A DNA stretch of 64,000 nt from Cliona cf. orientalis (taxonomy: Eukaryota; Porifera; Demospongiae; Clionaida; Clionaidae), in assembly GCA_963930775.1 (NCBI GenBank), contig OZ005690.1:3580225-3644224 (forward strand), read 5' to 3'. Below the pieces are notes generated by a model. That model had not been told where the DNA came from. It did not search any database and saw only the letters and a program-made list of their open reading frames with translations. The position numbers and the translations under genes are program-made. Numbering within the stretch: position 1 is the stretch's first letter; every line of letters starts with the position of its first letter. This document shows positions 10,006-19,929 of the stretch, one piece after another.

Positions 10006-13000
10006 ATGGATACCACCTGCAGACTGCTAATAATCATATCTCTAGTTTTTGTGAATCTAAAATCCATTCACTGCAGTGGTGAACTGGTATATGTTTCTCC
10101 GAATCCTCCTCCTAACCCAGACTGCCATGATGGCCTTCCGTGTCAAACTCTAAAGAGCTACTTCAATAACAAAACATTCACTCAGCAGAGTGTCAACCTC
10201 ACAATGATATTTCTTCCTGGAGAGCATATAGGACTCCGAGGTGGCCAAAGGATAGAACTGAAGTCCACTTCATTCACCATAAGAGGAACTGGCCAATTGG
10301 AAGTAGTTGTAAAGGATGTAAACATAGAGTTACAGTATGCTACAGAAATACGTTTTGAGAATATCACTCTTCATCACTGGAATAGCATATCCCCTGGTTC
10401 ACCGTTTCTTGTATTCCAGATTCTGTCAGTACTGGCAGAGAATCAGACTCACATCTTCATAAAACATGGTACAATTTCAAGTCAAAATAAATTAAAGCTT
10501 GTAAATTCTGTCTTCAATAATTCCTCATTAGCAGGAAGATTGTCATTCATCGAAAGTGAATCAAATACGGATGCCATGAGTTTGACTTCATCCACACTTA
10601 ACATAGGAAAAAATACTAATATTACTTTCATGAAAAATCTAGTGCGAGGGGCAGCTTTGTACTTAAATTCATCCACACTTACTATTGAAAGTAATGTGCA
10701 CATGGCCTTTGTCAGCAACTCAAGAGCTATAAAAATGTTTGATTCAACATTGAATGTTATGACTGATACCAATATGATCTTTATCGGCAACTCAAATATA
10801 AATCAAGGAGCAGCTATGCTTGTTGAATGTTCTACAATGAATGTTGAGGGCGACTTGCACTTCGTTAATAACTCAGCATACGTCAGTCAGGGAGCAATAA
10901 ACTTTCAGATGTCAACTTTTAATATAAGGAATTGTGCAAGGATTATTTTTTTTAATAACTTGGCCAGAAGACAAGCGGGAGGAATTCGCTTAAAAAATTC
11001 TGTACTTAATGCTGAGGATAACGCTAATATAGCATTTATCCACAACTCAGCGAAAAAAATAGGATCCACAGCTGTGCTATCATCAAAACTACATGTCAGG
11101 CACAATGCAAGTTTACACTTTGTCAGTAATTCAGCCAGTACATTCAGAGGGTCTTCTCAGATAGAACTCTCAATTATTACCATCGAAAATAATGCACATA
11201 TTACCTTCACTAACAATGTTGCTGATACTACAGGAGGCATGGTCCTACGGTCATCGATACTCAACATTAGTCATAATGCACATATTTTATTTAATAACAA
11301 TCTAGCAGTTGTTGGAGGAGCTCTTTATGCACTCAATAGCACAATATATGTTAAAAATGATGCACAAATGACTTTTATTAACAACAATGCAGCATTTTCA
11401 GCTGGTGCATTTGTTCTCATATTATCTGAAATGCACTTAAAGAGTCATACAATTTTAACATTCATCAACAACACTGCTATCAACCTTGGTGGAGCAATTT
11501 ACAGTTATAGTTCAAAATTGTTCATTGAAAATGCCACTATTAAATTTACTAGTAACTCAGCAAGAAATGGAGGTGCTATGGCTCTTCTTTCATCAACCTT
11601 TGAATTAGTAAACGGAAGTACTAACTTAACTTTTGAGAACAATTCGGCAAGGGAGAAAGGAGGGGCAATATGCTGATCCAGATCAAGTTGAGTTTACATC
11701 ACAAGTCCAATACAACACTTTTTACTATTTACACGAAAAAAACTGTTTATACGCAAACCCAACTAGTACAAAACAGTACTTCAATTTTGTCAATAATCTT
11801 GCACAAGTAGCAGGCGACGATGTTTATGGTGCTTCTCTGGAATGGTGCAGCAGAAGTGTTGTAAACATACGCCCAAAGAATAATTCAAGTCTTTCTTCTA
11901 TCTCTGGCTCCCCCACACGTGTTTGCAGATGTGACAATAAACGTAGACCATTGTGCCGTAACATTTCATACAATCACATCTCTCATTCCTACTATCCTGG
12001 GGAGACGATTCCCATCTCAGTTGTAGTTGTGGGTGGAGACTTGGGAGCGACACCTGGAATGGTCTATGCTAGATTCCAACCACCACATACATCATCAATC
12101 CTGAAACCATCCACCCAATACAATCAATGGATCAACGAATCTCAATGCACTTCACTCAATTACACTGTGTACAGCAATCAATCAGTACAGTTAGTACTGT
12201 CAACATTTGCATATACAGATCTTGCTTATTTTCAAACATGTAACAATGATAATATGACTCAACAGTTTTCTGAAATGTCATGTACTTTCTTTTCCCCACT
12301 GTATATCAATTATACAGTCCTGCCTTGTCCATCTGGATTCTCTCTACAAGGAAATCCCCCAGTCTGTTATTGCTATCCCATGCTCACTGACAATGGAGTA
12401 AACTGCAATATTTTCAAAAGTGAAGCAACCTTTTCCTGGAATACTTCACTCTGGATTGCAGTGTTGGCTAAGCAAATCATTCTCAATAAACACTGCCCAT
12501 TTGATTATTGTAAGGATTCCAAGATGATTAATGGAGTATCAGGTGATCAGTCACTGTGTTCCTTCAACCGAGATGGAAGGCTGTGTGGTGGATGCAAGGA
12601 GAACTATAGCTTAGCGATAGGTTCCTCCCACTGCATCTACTGTGCAAATGACAACAATATGACTCTTATTATTTTCTTTGCCGCTGCAGGATTCTTGCTA
12701 GTTTTCTTTATCAGTGTCTTGAACCTCACTGTTACTCAAGGCATGATTAATGGACTCATCTTCTATGCAAATGTTGTATGGACATATCAAAGTATTCTCT
12801 TTCCAAATCAAATACCTAGTAAGCTCATTTTCTTTAAGACTTTTATAGCTTGGCTTAATCTGGATTTTGGAATTGAAATGTGCTTTGTAAATCACTTAAA
12901 TGCTTTCTGGAAGTCTTGGTCGCAATTTGTCTTTCCCCTCTATCTCTGGTCCATTGCTGGACTGATGATTATGTTTGCTCGATATTCAACTCGACTGACT

Positions 13001-13885
13001 GCCCTCTTTGGAAACAGAGCTGTTCCAGTATTGGGTACACTTATTCTGTTGTCTTACATGAAGCTGCTTCGAACTGCTGTGGAGATATTGCATTTCTCAA
13101 TACTCACTACTGTGACAAAGGATGGCAATTCATATGATACTGCTGTAACAGCTACATCTGATTCACTTGTATGGTCGATTGATGGAACACTTGATTACTG
13201 TAGCTATCCACATATCCTCCTCTTTGTTGCGGCACTGTTCACTCTGCTGTTTCTGTGGTTGCCATACACTCTGCTTTTGCTTCTTATTCAGTGGATACGA
13301 AGGGTCTCTCACTACAGGCTTCTGAGGTGGACAATTAGATTTAACCCTTTCTATGATGCTAACTTTGCTCCTTTGAAACATAAGCACCAGTATTGGTTTG
13401 GACTTCTGTTGCTTGTCCGAGGCATAATATTCGTCATACTTGCATCTAATTTCTCTATCCCAAATGGTGTCAATTTACTGATACTGCTTATCATTGTAGG
13501 GCTCTTGCTCTTTTATATGTTAGCAGCAAGCATTTACAAGAGTCATGCTCTTTTGGTATTTAATAGCTCCTTCTTCCTGAACATATGTTTTCTTAGTGGA
13601 TTCATTATCTTTTCCCACACCAATAGTAAGGTTAAATCCTCTATGCAGGCAAATGCTACATTCATCTCTACTGGAATTGCTATTCTTCAGTTTTGTGGTA
13701 TTATTCTGTATCAGATTTACTCACTGTGCCGTTCATGTGGAGGGGGAAGAGGTCCGAGTAATATTCGAGCACACGAAGAACAGTTACATGCAATACTGGA
13801 TATTAGTTCTCGACTCGAACATAGTGATACATATTCTGCTAAGGAGCAACCATTAATTGATCGAAATGATGAACCCACTTACTGA
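10006..13885 (+). pseudogene. C1: beta-helix / multi-TM receptor-like gene with one frameshift
   Basis: Start at 10006 gives a signal peptide (MDTTCRLLIIISLVFVNL) and then YVSPNPPPNPDC...GLPCQTLKSYF, the family N-terminal domain. Beta-helix repeats run to about 11830, the Cys-rich stalk to about 12640 (CPFDYC, RLCGGCKENYSLAIGSSHC), and the multi-pass domain from about 12655 to 13715 (GLIFYANVVW, AWLNLDFGIEMCF). The frame changes at about 11670-11676: after GGAI, C2 reads on through a Tyr-Ile-Asp, whereas here 2 bp are missing and a TGA follows. The rest (to the stop at 13885, tail ...PLIDRNDEPTY) is open in the next frame. Everything else looks functional, so this may be a young pseudogene, a null allele or a sequence error. 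Convergent with C2. Confidence 0.8.
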
Positions 13886-14807
13886 ATAATAATATAGAAC
13901 ACGATGAATTATTATAAATGTATAGGCACTGACTGTAGTTACAGTGTGACATCATCAAGCGTTGTCATAATCAATAATTATTATAGGCATGCATGTATGG
14001 TGCAGTCATCATGCATGTTTTGTATGCATAGTAGTAGTCTAGTGTTTAACCATCAAATCAATTGCTGTCCTAACATATAATAAGAATAGCTATTAGGATC
14101 TGGTATGCACGTGTATATCACAATGTATGGATTATTGTAGCTAATTTTGACATGATAGGAACTGCTTTATATTATTATACCTGTATGCATGCACTGCATA
14201 CTCAAGATGAGTGAACATGTACCCTGAGTGTGATACAATGAAGAAAAAGCCCAAGGAATTTCATTATGAATGGTACAACATTGACACACAATACCTGTAT
14301 ACAGACATCATTATAGTGGAGCCCCTGACTTGTACTACGATTCTACGTGCATGCTTTCCTCACCACAAGTATTATCATAGGGTAAAGTTTCTTGTAATAT
14401 ACACACTAATGAGACTTCTGGGATATGTGTGCATGCACGTGGGCTTTGTATTAATAATAGTACCTATTTCATCCAAGCATTGTTTAATCATAATAATCAT
14501 CAATATCCCACATGCACTGCAGGGTATGTTATTGTGAAATTATTGCTAACTATTAGCTTGAGAACACAAGGATTCTGGAAGTTGTATTATGCAAATTATT
14601 TTTCCAGTGTTAACGTGAACTCTTTTGTCATTAAAATTTTAATGGTTAGCTACTAGGTAATCTTTGGAAAAGAGGAAAATTTTTCATATAGTCTTTATTT
14701 TGATTAGCTAGATGATGTCAATTCAAACTGGAACTACAGTCAAAGCATACATTATGCAAGCCAAACAGTATATAGACAGTTTGTAATTTCCCTTGTTCTA
14801 GATATAT
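13886..14807. other. Gene-free spacer between convergent C1 and C2
   Basis: About 920 bp of AT-rich sequence between two convergent stop codons. It contains open frames of about 75-108 codons, but with no recognisable domain, no family motif and no relative elsewhere in the window. It should hold both 3' UTRs. Confidence 0.6.
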
Positions 14808-17800
14808 TCAGTAAGTTGGTTCATCACTATCATAATCTGGATTAAGTAGTTGTTGCTTCTCTGCAGAATACTTATGATGTTCAATTCGAGAACTAATATC
14901 CAATATCGCATCCACCTGCTCTTCGTTTACTTGAGCAATACTCAGACCTCTTACCACTCCACATGAACAGCACAGTGAGAAAATCTGGTACAAAATAATA
15001 CCACAAAACAGAAGGAAGGCAATTCCAGTAGACAATATTGTAGCACTTGTCTGCATAGAGGACCTAACCTTGTTATTGGTGTGGGAAACAATAATGAATC
15101 CGCTAAGAAAGCATATGTTTAGGAAGAAGGAACTATGAAATACCAGAAGAGCATGACTCTTATAAACGCTTGTTGCTAACATGTAAAACTGCAAGAGCCC
15201 CATAAAGATTAGAAGTATTAGCAAATTGACACCATTAGGGATAGAGAAATTTGATGCAAATGTGACAAATACTATGCCTCAGACAAGCAATAGAAGTCCA
15301 AACCAATACTGGTGCTTATGCTTCAAGGGAGCAAAGTTGGCATCATAGAAAGGATTTAATCTTATTGTCCACCTCAGAAGCCTGTAGTGAGAGACCCTTC
15401 GTATCCACTGAATAAAAAGCAAAAGCAGAGTGTATGGCAGCCACAGAAACAGCAGAGTGAACAATGATGCAGCAAAGAGGAGGATATGTGGATAGCCAAA
15501 GTAATCAAGTGTTCCGTCAGTCGACCATACAAATGAGTGAGAAGTAGCTGTTGCTGTAACAGTAGTATCATTTGAATTTCCATACACTATTAACGTGAGT
15601 ATTGAGAAATGTAATATCTCCACAGCAGTTCGGAGCAGTTTCATGTAAGACAACAGAATAAGTGTGACCAATACTGGAACAGCTCTATTTCCAAAGAGGG
15701 CAGTCAGTCGAGTTGAATATCGAGCCAGCATAATCATCACTCCAGCAATGGACCAGAGATAGAGGGGAAAGACAAATTGTAACCAAGACTTCCAGAAAGC
15801 ATTCAAATTTTTAACAAAGCTCATTTCGATTCCAAAATCCAGATTAAGCCAAGCTATAAAAATCTTAAAGAAAATGAGTTCTCTGGGTATTCTATTAGGA
15901 AAAACAACACTTTGATAGGTCCATACAACGTTTGCATAGAAGATGAGTCCATTAATCATGCCCTGAGTGACAGTGAGGTTCAAGATACTGATAAAGAAAA
16001 CTAACAAGAATCCTGCAGCACCAAAGAAAATAAGAAGAGTCACATTATTATCATTTGCACAGTAGATGCAGTGGGAGGAGCCTATTGCTAGGCTGTAGTT
16101 CTCCTTGCATCCACCACACAGCCTTCCAGCTCGGTTGAAGGAACACTGATCACCTGATACCCCTTTAAATACCTTGGTATATTTAATCACCTTATTATCC
16201 TTGCAATAATCGAATCGGCATTGTTTACCGAGAATTACTTTCTTAGCGGACAATGTAATCCAGAGTGAAGTATTCCAGGAAAAGATTGCTTTACTTTTGA
16301 AAATATTGCAATTCACTCCATTATCAGTAAGCACAGGAAAGCAGTAACAGCCTGGGGGGTCTCCTTGTAGAGAGAATCCAGGTGGACAAGGTAGGACTCT
16401 TAAATCGATATGCAGAGGGGAAAAGAAAGTACATGCCTTTGCATAATATGGTCGAGTCACATTATTATCACAAGTAATATCAGAATATGAGATTGCAGAC
16501 AGCACCAACTGTACTCTAACAGTAACTGATTCATTGCTGTACACAGTGTAATTCAATAAAGTGCATCGAGACTTATTGATCCATTGATTGTATTGGCTGG
16601 ATGGTTTCAGGATTGATGATGTATGTGGTGGTTGGAATCTAGCGTAGACCATTCCAGGTGTCGCTCCCCAGTCTCCACCCACAACTACAACTGAGACTGA
16701 AATCGTCTCACCAGGATAGTAGGAACGAGAGTAGTGATTACCTGAAATGTTATGACATAAAGGTTTATGTTGCTCGTCACATCTGCAAACACGCGATGGA
16801 TTACCAGAGACAGAAGATAGACTTGAATTATTCTTTGGGTGCAGGTATACGACACTTCCATTGCACCATTCCAGAGAAGCACCATAAATATCGTCGCCTG
16901 CTATTTGTGCAAGATTATTTGTAAAATTCAAATACTGCTCACTACCAGTTGGGTTTATAAACAGGTGTCAAGCAAATTATAATAATTATCGTATTGGACT
17001 TGTAATGTGTACTGAAATTTATCTGGATCAATATATATTGCTCCTCCTTTCTCTTTTGCTGAATTGTTCTCAAAAATTAAGTTAGAATTTCCGTTTACTA
17101 ATTTAAGAACTGATGAAAGAAGTGCCATAGCACCTCCATATGCAGCTGAGTTATTAATAAATCTGCTCGTAGCATTTTCAATGGAGAATTTTGACCTATA
17201 GCGGTAAAATGCTCCTCCCAAATTTATAGTAGCAGTGTTATTGATGAATGTTAAAATTGTGTGACTCCTTAAGTATAAATCAGTTAATACAAGAACAACT
17301 GCACCAGCTGAAAATGCTGAATTATTAATGAAAGTCATTTGTGCATCATTTTTAACATCGATTGTGCAATTAAGTGCATACAGAGCTCCTCCTCCAACGA
17401 CTGCATGATTGCTATCAAATAAAATATGTGCATTATGACTGACATTCAGTGTAGTTGAAAGCAATCCCATGCCTCCTGCAGTGTCAGCTACATTGTTAGT
17501 GAAAATAATGTGGGCATTATTTTCGACAGTAACATTGGAGAGCTCTATAAAACATGATCCTCCAGAATGAATTGCTGAGTTATTGATGAAGTGTAAACTT
17601 GCATTGTGCCGGACATGTAGTGTTGATGTTATCATGGCTGTGGATCCCATTTTTCCTGCCAAGTTGCTTATAAATGCTATGTTAGCGTTATCCTCTACAT
17701 TAAGTACAGAATTTTCCAAAAATATTCCAGCAGCTTGTCTTTTGGCTAAGTTGTTAATAAAACTAATCCTTGAACAGTTCCTAACATTTAATGTTGACAA

Positions 17801-18694
17801 CTGAAAAGTGATTGCTCCATGACTGTATGCTGAGTTGTTAATGAAGTGTAAGTCATCCTCAATATTCACCGTGGTACGTACGACAAACATAGCTGCTCCT
17901 TCATCACCTGTTTTTGAGTTGCTGATAAAGAATATGTTGGTACCAGCCATAACATTCAATATCGAGTCAAACACTTTCATAGCTCTTGAGTTACTGGTAA
18001 AGATCATGTGCACATTACTTTCAATATTAAGTATGGATGAGTTTAGATACAAAGCTGCCCTTTGCACTAGATTATGCATGAAACTAACATTAGTATTTTT
18101 GCCAATATTAAGTGTGGATGAAGTCAAATTCATAGCCTCTGCATCCCAATCACTTTTGATAAACGACCATCTTCCTGATAACCATGAATTATTGAAGACA
18201 GAATTCACAAGTTTTATCTTGTTTCTGCTTGAGTTTGTAGCATGTACTATGAAGATGTGAGTCTGATTCTCTGCCAGTACTGAATGCATCTGAAATACAA
18301 GAAATGGTGGACCAGGGAACGTGCTGTTCCAAAGATGAAGAATGACATTCTCAAAACATATTACTGTAGCATACTTCAGCTCTATGTTCACATCCTTTAC
18401 AACTGCATCCAATTTGCCAGTTCCTCTTACGGTGAATGAAGTGGATTTCAGTGAAATCCTTTGGCCACCTCCTTTATGCTGTCCAGCAAGAAATATCATT
18501 GTGAGGTTGATACTCTGCTGAGTGAATGTCTTGTTATTGAAGTAGCTCTTTAGAATTTGACACGGAAGGCCATCATGGCAGTCTGGATTAGGAGGAGGAC
18601 TTGGAGAGACATACACCAGTTCTGAATCACTGTTGCAATGAATGGATATCAAAGTCACGAGAATTAGAGAGATAATAGGCTGCCACGTCACCAT
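14808..18694 (-). pseudogene. C2: beta-helix / multi-TM receptor-like gene with a frameshift and a nonsense codon
   Basis: Paralogue of C1 in opposite orientation. Start at 18694 gives a signal peptide (MVTWQPIISLILVTLISIHC) and the same YVSPSPPPNPDC domain. The beta-helix frame ends at 16955 just after DTCL; compared with C1, 4 bp are lost there and the frame moves. The stalk and multi-pass domain read 16931 to 15282 and then meet an in-frame TGA at 15279-15281 where C1 has CGA (Arg), a CpG-type C-to-T change, in FGLLLLV-Arg-G. The same frame continues to the natural stop at 14808 (tail ...DSDEPTY). Two independent lesions make this a pseudogene. The NLAQIAGDDIYGASLEWC segment just after the break is nearly the same as in C1. 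Confidence 0.85.
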
Positions 18695-19100
18695 GATCAG
18701 CTATGGGTTTACAAGTAACTCAGAGACAACTTACTTGTATGAGGTTTTATAACTGTGAAATGTTTACTACATGCTACAATAGAATGTGAATAACATTTTC
18801 AATATGTTTTGAAAGTAAGGATTGACGTTTTTTATCCCAAAGTAAAACTATCAGTGAGTGGATATGCTTGCACCAGTCATTTTCATCGTGACATTATGAT
18901 AATTGCATTGGGAGTACTGAAGTGCATAAACATTCTGTTTTGTTTGTCCATAGAGATTTAATACTTCTATATATGTATACATTGTTTCTTCTATGAACTG
19001 AAAACACCTCTGATACTCAGTGAATAAATCTTTCTAGGACACTCATATTATTGTTTTGTATACCTAGCTTTAGCTACTTAATAGTATAATTAGCACTTAG

Positions 19101-19250
19101 TTTGATCGAGTCTTCACTAGCCAGTTGACAATCTTGTCCCAGTGCAATGTCACAATCATGCACCATCACTCACCTAGTGAAGATACCTTGTGAGGTGTTA
19201 AAACGTTGGGACAAGAATAATTATGACTGGCTAGTGAATATTTGATCAAA
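19101..19250. mobile_element. Short MITE with ~40-bp inverted ends
   Basis: The left end (TTTGATC...CACTAGCCAGT...TCTTGTCCCA) is mirrored on the right (TGGGACAAGA...ACTGGCTAGTG...TTTGATCAAA). The arms of about 40 bp are imperfect and flank about 65 bp of unrelated sequence. No coding capacity. A target-site duplication is not clear. It lies between C2 and the methyltransferase fragment. Confidence 0.65.
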
Positions 19251-19326
19251 ATAATCGCTAACTATGTCAGTCCCTAGCCACAATTATAGCTACTGACATT
19301 GTTCAGTTCTTCTGTACATGTCCTAA

Positions 19327-19728
19327 ATATGCTCGAGGTCTGATACACCCATTGCCAAAGGCTATGAAGGGCCATACGATGTTGTGATGAGCATGTTGTG
19401 CATTGAAAATGGCTGTCTGACACGACAGGAATACAAAGCTGCTGTGAAGAGGATAGCCACACTGGTGAAAAGAGATGGGACTCTCTTGATCTACACAACA
19501 ATTCGAAACCGAGAAGCGAATGATAATACTCCTGGATACTACTACGTAGGTGAACAAAGGATCGTTCAAGTAGCCCTACCCCTGGAGTTTGTGCAGGCAA
19601 CGTTGAATGAATGTGGGTTAAGTGTTGAAAAAACTAACAAGCTTCCTGAAAAGGAGAGTGATGGCCTTGCCAAGATTGAAATGACAGATCTGGAGTCCAC
19701 TGCTTTTATAATTGCAACCAGGCTCTAG
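19327..19728 (+). pseudogene. 3' piece of an NNMT/PNMT/TEMT-type SAM methyltransferase
   Basis: About 130 codons are open, ending at 19728. The reading YDVVMSMLCIENGCLT, KRIATLVKRDGTLLI, GYYYVGEQRI and an ending like FIIATRL line up with the C-terminal half of nicotinamide/phenylethanolamine N-methyltransferases (post-Rossmann strands 4-7, the conserved ...L.PGG.L... turn and the final substrate loop). The SAM-binding N-terminal half is absent: upstream there are only about 600 bp before C2 on the other strand, including a MITE. The sequence before about 19336 has a stop (24-26 of the 19321 line) and no convincing splice acceptor beyond a GAG/GTC. Probably an orphan terminal exon left by rearrangement; a distant 5' part cannot be excluded. 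Confidence 0.7.
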
Positions 19729-19929
19729 GTGTCCCAGTATTATGAAAATTTAGGATTGAATTGATATATTTAATATGGATTAAATTAGTCAAGTAAAACA
19801 TTCCTGAGTATGATATAAACTATAGAAGTTGTTATCTATAGAGACTACCTACAACTTTTAGCATTCACTATGTACAACTATTGTGCATAAATTTAATGGA
19901 CTGTTTTGTTCAATAGGTTTATGCAGGTG

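Noticed and set aside
11665-11760. An intron at the C1 frame break
   Set aside because: Coding similarity to C2 continues directly across the break with no inserted sequence and no GT-AG pair, so a 2-bp deletion is simpler.
14211-14656. A 108-codon frame between C1 and C2
   Set aside because: No family motif, low-complexity hydrophobic stretches, and position in a convergent 3' spacer; treated as chance.
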